A stretch of DNA of 64,000 nucleotides from Bacteroidia bacterium (GTDB lineage Bacteria; Bacteroidota; Bacteroidia; Bacteroidales; Prolixibacteraceae), in assembly GCA_026391315.1 (NCBI GenBank), contig JAPLDT010000101.1:52727-116726 (forward strand). The letters are read 5' to 3'. Each line of letters opens with the position of its first letter. Position 1 is the first letter of the stretch. A program made the translations under genes and the position numbers. A model generated the notes under the pieces. It made no database searches, was not told the origin of the DNA, and saw only the letters and a program-made list of their open reading frames with translations. Below are positions 44,997-54,497 of this stretch, one piece after another.

Positions 44997-46265
44997 ATGA
45001 GACTAACTTTTCTCACTGCTTTTTTTCTATTTTTCTCGGCAACGCTGTTTGCACAGACATTTGTTCCCAATTACGACGAATCGAAAATTCCTCCTTATAC
45101 CTTACCTGATCCACTGGTTTTTAACAATGGATTATCGGTTAAAAATAAAAAAGAGTGGGAGAAAAGAAGGACTGAAATTTTAAATTTATTTGAAAAGGAG
45201 GTTTACGGTATAACTCCTGCCGGGAAAGTACATTTGACATCAGTTGTTGTATCCAAAAATGAAAATGCATGCAATGGGCAGGCTGTCAGGACAGAGGTTC
45301 TGTTAACGCTTCAGAAGGAGGACAGGAAGATCGATCTGAGTTTACTGCTTTTTCTCCCTAAATCAGGTAAAAAAGTGCCTCTCTTTCTGGCGTGCAATTT
45401 CGATGGTAACCATACTGTTTCTGCTGATCCGGGCATCAGCGTCACTACATCCTGGGTGGAAAATAATCCTAAGGTTGGAATTACATCGAACAAATCGATT
45501 GAATCGTGGCGGGGAAGCGATGCCTCCTCCTGGCCGATCGCGGAGATCATTGCCAGAGGTTATGGTGTTGCCACTGTTTACTACGGTGATATTGATCCTG
45601 ATTTTGACGATGGCTTCCACAATGGAGTTCATCAGCTTTTCACCGGGAAACGCGATAGCTCTTCCTGGGGAAGCATTGCGGGTTGGGCTTGGGGGCTTTC
45701 CAGGGTAATGGATTATCTTGTAAAAGTTAAAGAGGTAAATCCCAGGCAGGTGATCGTGTTGGGCCATTCCAGATTGGGGAAAACTGCTTTATGGGCCGGT
45801 GCCACCGACAAGCGGTTTGCGATGGTTGTCTCCAATGAATCGGGTTGCGGAGGAGCAAAATTGTCGAAGCGTATTTATGGTGAAACTGTGGAGAGAATCA
45901 ATACCAATTACCCCCATTGGTTTTGTACTAATTTTAGAAAATACAACAACAAAGAAGAAGATTTACCTTTAGATCAGCATGAATTATTGGCACTTATCGC
46001 GCCCCGACCGCTGTATGTATGTAGTGCGGAAGATGATCGCTGGTGTGATCCAAAAGGAACATTTCTCTCCTGTGTTGCAGCTTCGCCGGTCTATCAACTT
46101 CTTGGAAAAAAGGGCTTTCCCGGTAAGGATATGCCTAAATTACAGCAGCCGGTACTCGGGACAATCGGATACCATATTCGTCCGGGCAAACATGCCATCA
46201 CCCTTTACGACTGGAGCTGTTTCATGAACTTTGCCGACTTGAGTTTCCAAAAAAGGAAGGATTGA
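44997..46265 (+). CDS. CE15 glucuronoyl esterase-like alpha/beta hydrolase (first copy)
   Basis: A serine esterase expected to cut the ester between 4-O-methyl-glucuronic acid of xylan and lignin alcohols. A standard signal peptide (LTAFFLFFSATLFAQ) gives a periplasmic or secreted protein. The CE15 nucleophile motif GHSRLGKTALWAGA lies near residues 255-268 with Ser in GHSRxGK. It is followed by VVSNESGCGGAKLSKR, which holds the acidic and substrate-contact residues, and by PGKHAITLYDW near the C-terminus with the catalytic His. The 422 residues are typical. A closely related second copy lies at 47713. Specificity for methyl or lignin esters is unknown. Confidence 0.9.
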   Translation: MRLTFLTAFFLFFSATLFAQTFVPNYDESKIPPYTLPDPLVFNNGLSVKNKKEWEKRRTEILNLFEKEVYGITPAGKVHLTSVVVSKNENACNGQAVRTEVLLTLQKEDRKIDLSLLLFLPKSGKKVPLFLACNFDGNHTVSADPGISVTTSWVENNPKVGITSNKSIESWRGSDASSWPIAEIIARGYGVATVYYGDIDPDFDDGFHNGVHQLFTGKRDSSSWGSIAGWAWGLSRVMDYLVKVKEVNPRQVIVLGHSRLGKTALWAGATDKRFAMVVSNESGCGGAKLSKRIYGETVERINTNYPHWFCTNFRKYNNKEEDLPLDQHELLALIAPRPLYVCSAEDDRWCDPKGTFLSCVAASPVYQLLGKKGFPGKDMPKLQQPVLGTIGYHIRPGKHAITLYDWSCFMNFADLSFQKRKD

Positions 46266-46364
46266 TCTTTAAATGAAAAATATTTATTTGGGGAAATCTT
46301 AATTAAAAACATTTATTCTCTTTTGGGAGTAAAGATTATTGGAGATATAAACAAATAATACCAA

Positions 46365-47696
46365 ATGAGAAGTTTTATAAAATTTTCTTCATTCCTGATT
46401 GTTTTGCAGCTAAATATAGGATGCGCTTATATGACAAACAATACAACAGTTACAATAGAGGAAGATAGATGGTTCATCAATGAGAAAATAATTAACAAAG
46501 GTTCCCTTGCGGAAGGTTTGCTGATGAATGTCAGAATGGTCAATTCTGTTTTTGAGGATCGCGGGACTAAATTGGGAGAATATATAAGTGATTTTAATCC
46601 TCAGAAGAACACAGATGTTTTTATTTCAAAAATTCCGGAATATACTGCAAGTGGTGTAAATGGATTTACGATCAGTTTGCAGGGCGGATCTATGGGCTAT
46701 GAAGGTGCTGTAAATAGTGCCTTTGAAGCAGGCGGAACTATTCGCGACGAATATATGGATAGAATTGCTAAAGTTGTCAATACCTGTAATGAGAACAATG
46801 CAGTAGTGATCCTTTCGTGTTTTTATCAACGTCAACACTCACACTTTTCAGCATTAACAGGGAAGAAGGCAATATTTAATGCATTGGAAAATACGGTCAA
46901 CTGGGTTAAGAAAAATCATTTCAGGAATGTCTTGCTTGAAGTCTCTAACGAGTACAGGCATGGTGGATACCGTAACTGGGCAGATGGGGAATGGCTGATT
47001 AGTGAAAAGGGGCAGATTGAATTAATAAAACGTGCAAAATCATTATATCCATCACTTTTGGTAAGCACCAGCGGCATGGGCAACGGACAGCTTGATGACT
47101 CTCTGGCTAAAGTGGTGGATTATATTACAATCCACTTTAATAATACATCTCCGGATAATTATAGAAAGAGAATTGAAGTACTTAAAAGATATGGAAAACC
47201 TGTAATATGCGACGAAGATGATAAATTAAAAGAGACAGGAGTAAATGCCCTGGTTTTTTCTGTTCTGAATGGTTGTGGATGGGGATATATGAACACCAAA
47301 CAGAACCAGAACGTACCATTCAAATTTGAAGGTATTAAAGATGATACTGCAGTGTATAATATGATGAAGAAAGTTACCACACCAGGCTACTTCATTGATG
47401 AGTCAGGATATAAACAAAGCTCAATTATTATCACTTTTCCCAAAGATGGTGATATATTTAAAGTTGGTCAGCAGATTGATCTGAGATTTTCACATTTGTT
47501 CCCTGATACTACCCAAAAGTATATTATTCAAATCCTGTCAAATAATAATCAGATTGGAGTAATTACTGATAATCAGGCTCGATTTAACTGGCAGTTGAAA
47601 GAACCGGGGATTTTCATTTTTGAAGCATTGGTAAAAGATTTGGAGGGAAAAGAGCTTCTCAGATCATCAAAAGTTGATATTATTGTTCAAAATTAA
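46365..47696 (+). CDS. Probable clan GH-A glycoside hydrolase lipoprotein, family not recognised
   Basis: A 443-residue lipoprotein (signal ending LNIGC near residue 19). The core looks like a (beta/alpha)8 barrel: the acid/base candidate is the Asn-Glu pair in LLEVSNEYRHGG near 190-201, and the nucleophile candidate is Glu in KPVICDEDDK near 277-286. It is followed by GCGWGYMNTKQNQN, a typical strand-7/8 region. The last ~90 residues form a beta-sandwich domain (IIITFPKDGDIFKVGQQIDLRF). It is flanked by two CE15 esterases, so its substrate is probably a uronic-acid-bearing glycan. It resembles GH5-like cellulases in motif spacing but has no clear subfamily match. Confidence 0.72.
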   Translation: MRSFIKFSSFLIVLQLNIGCAYMTNNTTVTIEEDRWFINEKIINKGSLAEGLLMNVRMVNSVFEDRGTKLGEYISDFNPQKNTDVFISKIPEYTASGVNGFTISLQGGSMGYEGAVNSAFEAGGTIRDEYMDRIAKVVNTCNENNAVVILSCFYQRQHSHFSALTGKKAIFNALENTVNWVKKNHFRNVLLEVSNEYRHGGYRNWADGEWLISEKGQIELIKRAKSLYPSLLVSTSGMGNGQLDDSLAKVVDYITIHFNNTSPDNYRKRIEVLKRYGKPVICDEDDKLKETGVNALVFSVLNGCGWGYMNTKQNQNVPFKFEGIKDDTAVYNMMKKVTTPGYFIDESGYKQSSIIITFPKDGDIFKVGQQIDLRFSHLFPDTTQKYIIQILSNNNQIGVITDNQARFNWQLKEPGIFIFEALVKDLEGKELLRSSKVDIIVQN

Positions 47697-47712
47697 TAGA
47701 TAGGCACTAACA

Positions 47713-48954
47713 ATGAAAACCCTTTATGTTGCAGTAGCCTTGGCCTTCCTTCCGATCCTTATCAAGGCACAGGATACTACCAGATGGAGTGCATCGCAGG
47801 AGACCATTGCAAGGTTGTCCAAATTACAGCCAGGTATCAATTATTATGAAGAAAAAGTACCTGCTTACACTTTGCCTGATGTTCTCACTTCCGACAATGG
47901 AAGGAAAATTGAAACCCAGAAACAATGGACTAAAATTCGCCGGCCTGAGGTTCTTGAACTTTTTCGGAAAAATGTGTATGGCCGTGTTCCCAAAACTCCG
48001 TACTCAAAAAGCTATAAGGTTGTAAATGAGAACCCAAATGCGATGAATGGCGATGCAACACTAAAACAGATTGAAATCACCATAACAGCAGAAGCGAAGT
48101 CGCTTGTTATTCACCTTACACTTTTTGTTCCTAACAGGGTTAAGAAGCCTGTTCCTGCATTTCTTCTCATAAATAACCGTGGAACTGCCAATACCGATCC
48201 TACCAGGAAAGTAAAGAGTGAGTTTTGGCCTGCTGAAGAGTTGATTGCACGTGGTTATGCGATTTCAGCATTTTACAATGCCGATGTTGATCCCGATAAG
48301 TTTGACGATTTTAAGGATGGAATACATGGACTGCTTGATAAAGATAAACGTTCTGAAGATTCATGGGGAACGATTGCCGCCTGGGCCTGGGGGGCAAGCC
48401 GTTGCCTCGACTATCTTGAAACAGATAAGGATATTGCAGCAGACAGGGTAGCAGTTGTGGGCCACTCGCGAGGCGGTAAAACAGCGCTATGGGCAGGGGC
48501 AGAAGATCAACGGTTTGCCATGGTGGTCTCAAATGAATCGGGTGCCGGTGGAGCTGCCTTAAGCCGTCGTCGTTATGGAGAAACTGTTGCAGCCAGTAAT
48601 AAACTTGTATCATATTGGTACTGTTCAAATTATAAAAAATATATCAACAACGAAGATTCACTTCCAACTGACCAGCATATGCTTCTCTCACTGATAGCAC
48701 CCAGAGGCCTTTATGTGGCCTGCGCCTCGGAAGATCTTTGGGGAGATCCCCGTGGATCTTATCTTGCGCTTTATCATTCGGTTCCTGTATTTAAACTTTT
48801 GCAGACAGGAACTGATCTTTCACTGGATATGCCTCCACTTAACACAAAGGTACAGAGCGGTAAAGTGGCTTATCACATCAGGGACGGGGTCCATAACATG
48901 CTCGTGAAAGACTGGAATTGGTTTATGGATTTTGGGGATGTCGTATTGAAATAA
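47713..48954 (+). CDS. CE15 glucuronoyl esterase-like alpha/beta hydrolase (second copy)
   Basis: A paralogue of the esterase at 44997, 413 residues, starting 16 bases after the GH-A gene. Signal peptide: LYVAVALAFLPILIKAQ. Nucleophile motif VGHSRGGKTALWAGA near residues 249-263, then VVSNESGAGGAALSRRRYGE, and the C-terminal RDGVHNMLVKDWNWFMDF with the His. The Cys after ESG in the first copy is Ala here, so the active-site lip differs. Two CE15 copies in one locus suggest different ester partners or different locations. It is the last gene of PUL 2, 64 bases before the next sigma gene. Confidence 0.9.
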   Translation: MKTLYVAVALAFLPILIKAQDTTRWSASQETIARLSKLQPGINYYEEKVPAYTLPDVLTSDNGRKIETQKQWTKIRRPEVLELFRKNVYGRVPKTPYSKSYKVVNENPNAMNGDATLKQIEITITAEAKSLVIHLTLFVPNRVKKPVPAFLLINNRGTANTDPTRKVKSEFWPAEELIARGYAISAFYNADVDPDKFDDFKDGIHGLLDKDKRSEDSWGTIAAWAWGASRCLDYLETDKDIAADRVAVVGHSRGGKTALWAGAEDQRFAMVVSNESGAGGAALSRRRYGETVAASNKLVSYWYCSNYKKYINNEDSLPTDQHMLLSLIAPRGLYVACASEDLWGDPRGSYLALYHSVPVFKLLQTGTDLSLDMPPLNTKVQSGKVAYHIRDGVHNMLVKDWNWFMDFGDVVLK

Positions 48955-48986
48955 TATACTTAAATCAACGTACCACACTCAAAATG

Positions 48987-48994
48987 TAATTTTG
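48987..48994 (+). promoter_or_regulatory. Candidate -7 box for the PUL 3 sigma gene
   Basis: TAATTTTG matches TAnnTTTG exactly and ends 24 bases before the sigma ATG. No TTG is seen at the usual -33 spacing. It is the only promoter-like sign in the 64-base gap between PUL 2 and PUL 3. Confidence 0.4.
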
Positions 48995-49018
48995 CCGTTT
49001 TAATAGTAAAGATGTCTT

Positions 49019-49633
49019 ATGAAAGAGCCAAAAGGCATTGATCAAAATGAGGTCTGGAATAATTTTATTCTTAATGGTGACCTGTATGCTTTATCCAACA
49101 TATACCTTCATTACTATGACTTGTTATTTGATTATGGGCAGAGGCATACATCAGATAAACAATTAGTTGAGGATACTATTCAGAATGTGTTTATCAATAT
49201 TATTAAATTTAGGAAAAGTATAAGTATTGTAAAAAACTTAAATGGATATCTGATTAGTACTTTCCGACGACAGCTCTTTCTTGATCTTAATAAGAAAAAA
49301 AAAACGATTCTGACCGAACAATTGCCGGAAGAACATTTTGATTACTTTAAAAGTCCGGATCAAGATGTTTCGGACGAAGAAAATCTGGGACGACTTCATT
49401 TGACAATCAAACAATGTATTGACAAACTGACAGATAAGCAGCAGGAGATAATATTTTTGCGGTTTGAAAGAGAAATCTCCTACGAAGAGATTGCAGAAAC
49501 GCTTAATATTTCGGTTGATTCCTGTTATAAATCAATTCACCGCGCTATCAAAACAGTCAGGTCTGAAGCTGAGAAAATTCTGGAAAAAAGGGGAAATATA
49601 TTTCTTTGCATTTGGTTTAGATCTGCTTATTAA
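49019..49633 (+). CDS. ECF sigma factor controlling PUL 3
   Basis: A 204-residue ECF factor. Region 2 is LSNIYLHYYDLLFDYGQRHTSDKQLVEDTIQNVFINIIKF (near 20-60). Region 4 is LTDKQQEIIFLRFEREISYEEIAETLNISVDSCYKSIHRAIKTVR (near 137-185). A Lys-rich linker lies between them. It has the ATG start, unlike the PUL 2 sigma gene. It is the first gene of the third sigma/FecR/SusC set and is followed by FecR after 100 bases. It likely activates the PUL 3 operon when the first SusC of that locus transports its ligand. Confidence 0.92.
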   Translation: MKEPKGIDQNEVWNNFILNGDLYALSNIYLHYYDLLFDYGQRHTSDKQLVEDTIQNVFINIIKFRKSISIVKNLNGYLISTFRRQLFLDLNKKKKTILTEQLPEEHFDYFKSPDQDVSDEENLGRLHLTIKQCIDKLTDKQQEIIFLRFEREISYEEIAETLNISVDSCYKSIHRAIKTVRSEAEKILEKRGNIFLCIWFRSAY

Positions 49634-49733
49634 ATCCTTTATATCCCGTATTTTTTAAATCTTTCAAAAAAAGTTCGTTCTCTATGTCCAGATTTTGTGT
49701 TTTTTCTCTCAATTAGTATATACGCGGAAAAAT

Positions 49734-50900
49734 ATGAACCTGGAACATTTCAAATTATATACAACCGACGATTTTATCTTCGACGATGATTTTAGGAAAA
49801 TCGTGCAAGAATCTGGTCACTCCGACAGATTAAAAGTATTATTAGAAAACCTTCCCGAAAAGCGGAACGAGATCAATATAGCAGTTCATGTACTTCGTGG
49901 ATTACATGTCGAAAGGTTTCACCAGCCTTACCAAAGGAAAAAAGATCTTTGGCACCAAATTCTTCAGGCACAAAAAAAACAGGTTCGGTTCATGTATTTT
50001 AGATATGCAGCATCACTTCTTTTGTTGATAGGGGTAGGAAGTGCCGTTCTCTATATTGCTGCTAAGAAAAATGTTGATAAAGTTATTGTTGCGAATAATC
50101 CTCCATCAGATAATGCTACCTTGATTCTGGCCGATGGTAAAGAAGTCTCCATCAGCAGCAAGCAATCAACTGTACATTTTTCGTCTGACGGCTCCGGCAT
50201 CGTTGTGAACGATACTTCCGGAGTAGCACAGGCTGTTTCAAACGATGGTTTGAATCAAATGATCGTTCCATATGGTAAACGGTCGTTTGTTTTGCTTTCT
50301 GAAGGGACCAAGGTTTGGCTTAACTCAGGTTCAAAGTTAGTATTCCCTTCTGTTTTTAAAGGGAAAACCCGTGAGGTCTATTTAGAAGGCGAAGCGCTCT
50401 TTGATGTAACCAAGAACAATGAAAAACCATTTTATGTAAAAACTGATGTTTTCAAAATGAAGGTTTACGGGACTAAATTTAATGTGCAGGCATATCTTCA
50501 GGATAACGCTTACAGTATTGTTTTGGTAGAAGGGAAAGTCAGTATGAATATTAATAACAGTGTACAATTGACGGAAGTATTTCTAGCTCCAAATCAAAAA
50601 GCGTCCTTAACAAAAGGCCAGGGAAACTTTGAAATTAACAATGTTGAAAATACAGAGATTTATACCGCCTGGATTGAAGGTTACCTAACCTTTGTAAATG
50701 AGGAAGTCCCCGATTTATTAAAACGGGTTTCGCGTTATTACAATGTTACAATCGAAACAGAATTGCCTGATAATGTCGAGAAAATATACGGTAAACTTGA
50801 CCTAAAAGATGATTTGGAAAGAGTTTTGGACGGAATAGCCTTTATCTCAAAAACAAAATACAAAAAGGAAGGAAACAAATATGTTTTTATGGCTAACTAA
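49734..50900 (+). CDS. FecR-type anti-sigma factor (PUL 3)
   Basis: 388 residues from the ATG at 49734; a TTG 39 bases upstream is less likely. The cytosolic N-terminal segment (LEHFKLYTTDDFIFDDDFRKIVQ) precedes a membrane helix near residues 89-108 (YAASLLLLIGVGSAVLYIAA). The periplasmic part has LADGKEVSISSKQ, VLLSEGTKVWLNSGSKLVFP, LEGEALFDVTKNNEKPFYV and VLVEGKVSM, then the C-terminal AWIEGYLTFVNEEVPDLLKRVSRYYNVTIE domain. It is the partner of the sigma factor before it and of the STN-bearing SusC after it. Confidence 0.93.
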   Translation: MNLEHFKLYTTDDFIFDDDFRKIVQESGHSDRLKVLLENLPEKRNEINIAVHVLRGLHVERFHQPYQRKKDLWHQILQAQKKQVRFMYFRYAASLLLLIGVGSAVLYIAAKKNVDKVIVANNPPSDNATLILADGKEVSISSKQSTVHFSSDGSGIVVNDTSGVAQAVSNDGLNQMIVPYGKRSFVLLSEGTKVWLNSGSKLVFPSVFKGKTREVYLEGEALFDVTKNNEKPFYVKTDVFKMKVYGTKFNVQAYLQDNAYSIVLVEGKVSMNINNSVQLTEVFLAPNQKASLTKGQGNFEINNVENTEIYTAWIEGYLTFVNEEVPDLLKRVSRYYNVTIETELPDNVEKIYGKLDLKDDLERVLDGIAFISKTKYKKEGNKYVFMAN

Positions 50901-50952
50901 TTAATTAATAAATGATAAGAGAGAATAAATGAGAAAAAAATGAATGAGAAAA

Positions 50953-50981
50953 ACCGGTTGATGCTGGTAACATCAACCGGT
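50953..50981 (+). promoter_or_regulatory. Hairpin in the fecR-susC gap of PUL 3
   Basis: accggttgatg and catcaaccggt form a perfect 11-bp stem with a 7-nt loop, without a T run. It has the same position as the hairpin at 38988 in PUL 2 but a different sequence, so structure, not sequence, appears kept. Confidence 0.75.
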
Positions 50982-51038
50982 CTGAATTAAAATTGCCGTC
51001 AGGCAAAATTATTTATATAATAAAATTCAATCAAACGT

Positions 51039-54000
51039 ATGGAAAAAAATCCAAATGTTTACTCTTTCCGGACAAGGAAGAGTATTAAATTTATTTTTTT
51101 GACGATGAAGCTTCTTTCGATATTGATTTTTGCAGGATCAATGGCCTTATCCGCCAGCACTTATTCGCAAAAAACAAAAATTGATCTTCAGTTCGAGAAC
51201 ACATCTCTGACTGAAATTTTAAATTCCATTGAAAAAAGTAGTGAGTTTATTTTTATTTATAATGGGAAAATCGTCAATTCAGATTTAAAAAGAAGCATAT
51301 CGGTTAAGGGTGAAACAATTGAAAAGGTTTTGAACCTTTTGTTTCAAGGTGTCGACGTTACTTATCGGATCGATGACCGACAAGTCTTTCTTTATAAAAA
51401 GGAAGAACTAAATAACCAAGAGCTAATTAATGGAGTAATTAAAGGCGATCAAGTCACTAAGAAGGGAATTTACGGTACGGTAAAAGATTCCAAAGGACTT
51501 CCTTTGCCAGGAGTAACTGTGGTTGTGAAAGGCACTACAATTGGGACAATCACAGATATAGAAGGGCAGTTCAGACTATCGGTGCCTATAGATGCCAAAA
51601 CAATCGTGTTTTCGTTTATAGGAATGAAGACGCAGGAAATCCCGCTTGCCGGTAAAACCACCTTCAGCTTGGTTCTGGAAGAAGAGATAGTCGGGATGGA
51701 AGAAGTGGTTGTTGTTGGATATGGCATTCAGAAAAAGGAGAGTGTGGTTGGCGCCATCAGTCAGGTTAACAATGCCCCTCTTATGAAATCAGGTTCTTCT
51801 AATATTACCAACGCAATTGCCGGTAAACTATCAGGAGTATTGACCATGCAGAAAACCGGTGAACCGGGAGCAAATGACGCCACAATTCTGATCCGCGGTA
51901 TTTCGAGTTGGAACGGTTCATCCCCGTTAGTATTGGTCGACGGTGTTGAACGCGATTTTAACGCATTAGACCCAGACGAAATCAATACGATTTCGGTCTT
52001 GAAAGATGCTTCGGCTACTGCAGTTTATGGAGCTAAAGGCGCAAACGGAGTTATTATCGTCACCACGAAGCGTGGTAAGTTTGGGAAACCGCAACTGGAC
52101 TTTTCTGCCTCCTACGGACTTCAGAAAGCAACAATGGTTCCGGATCATATCAGCTCATTTACAACAATGTCGATGTTGAACGTGGCCAAAATGAATGATG
52201 GCCAATTTCAGTCTCTGACTCCTCAGGGTATATTGGAAGAGTACCGCAACCCTTCAACGCCATTGAACTCTTTACGTTATCCTGACGTGAACTATTTTGA
52301 TTTACTGACCAGGACTTTTGCTCCTACCACCAATGCCAACTTTAACGTGACGGGAGGGACTAACTTTGTAAAGTACTTTTGTTCTTTAGGTTACTACAGC
52401 GAAGGTGATTTTTTCAAAGGAAAGAAAGAGGGCTTTTATGATTTGGGCTACAATTACAAAAGGTTCAACTACCGTACCAACGTTGACTTTCAGTTAACAA
52501 AATCGGCAACATTGTCCTTCAATCTTGGTGGTGAGACCGGTATCAAGAACTCACGATGGAATAGCTGGCGCACACTCAATGCATCGAGTGTGGCCCTTTT
52601 CCCGGCCTATTTCCCGGCATGGGTGCTGGAGCAGGTTCCTGATCCCGATTACCCGAATGACAAAGGGATAAGGCTTGCCTCGGCTTTGGGCGATTTTAAC
52701 GGGAATCCCTATACGAGTTTAAATACTGGACAGTTTAACCGGTATATTGATTCCAAATTATTTACAGACCTTATTTTTGTTCAGAAATTAGATTTCGTGA
52801 CCAAAGGATTATCTTTCACAAGTAAAGCGGCATTAAGTACCTACTACCAAAACAATATTCTCAGTGCGAGCCAGACTTACCCGGAATATCAGCTAAATTA
52901 CGATGATATCGGTAAACCGGGTGTAAATCCCTGGATCAGAGCCGGACAAGGTAACGAGTATTATCAAATGGCGCCGCTTGCTATTGGTGTGGGTGGCTTG
53001 CAGGGCAATTATTATCGTGACCTTTATTATGAGTTTGGATTCAACTATGCCAATACATTTGGAAAGCACTCTATTACTGGTCTTGCACTCATGAACCGTA
53101 GCCAAAAAAACAATGGGACAGAGTTTGCTTACTATGACGAAGCGCTCGTTGGCAGGGCTACATATAATTTTTCTAACAAATATTTATTTGAGGTCAATGT
53201 GGGTTACACGGGGTCAGAGCAATTTGCACCGGGGAACCGTTTTGGAGTATTCCCTTCCGGAGCCATTGGATGGGTCGTGTCTGAAGAGAAATTCTTTAAA
53301 GATGCCATACCGTGGGTTAATAAACTAAAACTACGTTATTCGGATGGTTTAACCGGCAGCGATGCAGCCCCGAGCAGATGGCTTTACTTCGGGGGATTTT
53401 ATTCTGATTCCCGAAATTACCTGTGGGAAGCTGCAATTGCAAACTCTACGGCACAATGGGAGGAGGCGCATAAAAGAAACTTAGGATTAGAATTAGGCCT
53501 TTTCAAGAATGTCCTTAGCTTCAATATTGACTTTTTTGACGAACAACGTGATAAGATTATGCTAAGCCCGCGAACTGTAACGATGGTGGTGGGTAACTCT
53601 TTCAAAGCGCTTAATCTTGGAAAAATGAAAAAGCACGGTTTCGAACTTGAGGTTGAATTTAATAAAACAACACCTGCCAAGTTTAACTATTGGGCGAAAG
53701 GGATCTTCGGGTTTAACGAAAATAGAATCGTCTTTATGGATGACCTGCCTTATCCACCCGATTACACAAAGAATGCAGGAAAACCTTTAAATACCCCATT
53801 GAACGGTGTGCAATTAACCGGGACAGGGTATTTCACTTCCGTTAACGATATTCACAACAACCCGTCACCTTTGTCTATTTCCAATTTGAATGTGGGTGAC
53901 TATAAGTATCTCGATTACATGGTTGATGGTAATATTACGAGCCAGGATATGCATCCGATTGCAGGGAATGTGTATCCTCCTTTCACTTTCTCATTTTCGA

Positions 54001-54476
54001 GCGGATTATCATATAAAAAGTTTGAATTCAACTTTATGTTCTATGGAAACCTCGGGAAATATGTTGTTTACTCCGAAACCTTTGATACTGAATTTATCAG
54101 AGGAAGCGAACGTGTGCAAACATCATTTTTAGATTACTGGACACCTGTCAATCCTACCTCCAATCGCGCGACCCTTCACAACAATGGTGGTGCAACACAA
54201 TCGAATGTGGGCTGGTCTAGTATTTGGGTCGAAGACCGTACCTATAGAAAGGCCGATTACTTGCGTTTGAAAGAGGTTTATGCCGGTTATAACATGTCTT
54301 CAAAATTCCTTAATCGTCATCTTTCAGGAGTTTCAAATTTACTGTTTTTCGCTACTGCAAATAACCTTTGGACACTGACCAACCTGATTGAAGGAGACCC
54401 CGAAGGAATGGAATTCAAAAATGGTGTCTATCCACAGATGACTTCAATCAAATTTGGTGTTAAAGTTGCTTTTTAA
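51039..54476 (+). CDS. SusC-type TonB-dependent transporter with STN domain (PUL 3, first)
   Basis: A 1145-residue signalling importer. The signal region is FLTMKLLSILIFAGSMALSASTYSQ, followed by an STN domain near 45-125 (IDLQFENTSLTEILNSIEKSSEFIFIYNGKIV). Then come a carboxypeptidase-regulatory-like domain (GTVKDSKGLPLPGVTVVVKG), the TonB box EEVVVVGYGIQKKESVVGA near 222-240, plug (SPLVLVDGVERDFNALDPDEI) and a barrel ending IKFGVKVAF with terminal Phe. It should report substrate to FecR. It pairs with the SusD encoded 21 bases later. The substrate is unknown because the locus has no recognised hydrolase. Confidence 0.95.
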   Translation: MEKNPNVYSFRTRKSIKFIFLTMKLLSILIFAGSMALSASTYSQKTKIDLQFENTSLTEILNSIEKSSEFIFIYNGKIVNSDLKRSISVKGETIEKVLNLLFQGVDVTYRIDDRQVFLYKKEELNNQELINGVIKGDQVTKKGIYGTVKDSKGLPLPGVTVVVKGTTIGTITDIEGQFRLSVPIDAKTIVFSFIGMKTQEIPLAGKTTFSLVLEEEIVGMEEVVVVGYGIQKKESVVGAISQVNNAPLMKSGSSNITNAIAGKLSGVLTMQKTGEPGANDATILIRGISSWNGSSPLVLVDGVERDFNALDPDEINTISVLKDASATAVYGAKGANGVIIVTTKRGKFGKPQLDFSASYGLQKATMVPDHISSFTTMSMLNVAKMNDGQFQSLTPQGILEEYRNPSTPLNSLRYPDVNYFDLLTRTFAPTTNANFNVTGGTNFVKYFCSLGYYSEGDFFKGKKEGFYDLGYNYKRFNYRTNVDFQLTKSATLSFNLGGETGIKNSRWNSWRTLNASSVALFPAYFPAWVLEQVPDPDYPNDKGIRLASALGDFNGNPYTSLNTGQFNRYIDSKLFTDLIFVQKLDFVTKGLSFTSKAALSTYYQNNILSASQTYPEYQLNYDDIGKPGVNPWIRAGQGNEYYQMAPLAIGVGGLQGNYYRDLYYEFGFNYANTFGKHSITGLALMNRSQKNNGTEFAYYDEALVGRATYNFSNKYLFEVNVGYTGSEQFAPGNRFGVFPSGAIGWVVSEEKFFKDAIPWVNKLKLRYSDGLTGSDAAPSRWLYFGGFYSDSRNYLWEAAIANSTAQWEEAHKRNLGLELGLFKNVLSFNIDFFDEQRDKIMLSPRTVTMVVGNSFKALNLGKMKKHGFELEVEFNKTTPAKFNYWAKGIFGFNENRIVFMDDLPYPPDYTKNAGKPLNTPLNGVQLTGTGYFTSVNDIHNNPSPLSISNLNVGDYKYLDYMVDGNITSQDMHPIAGNVYPPFTFSFSSGLSYKKFEFNFMFYGNLGKYVVYSETFDTEFIRGSERVQTSFLDYWTPVNPTSNRATLHNNGGATQSNVGWSSIWVEDRTYRKADYLRLKEVYAGYNMSSKFLNRHLSGVSNLLFFATANNLWTLTNLIEGDPEGMEFKNGVYPQMTSIKFGVKVAF

Positions 54477-54497
54477 ACGCTATAAAACATATCTGCA

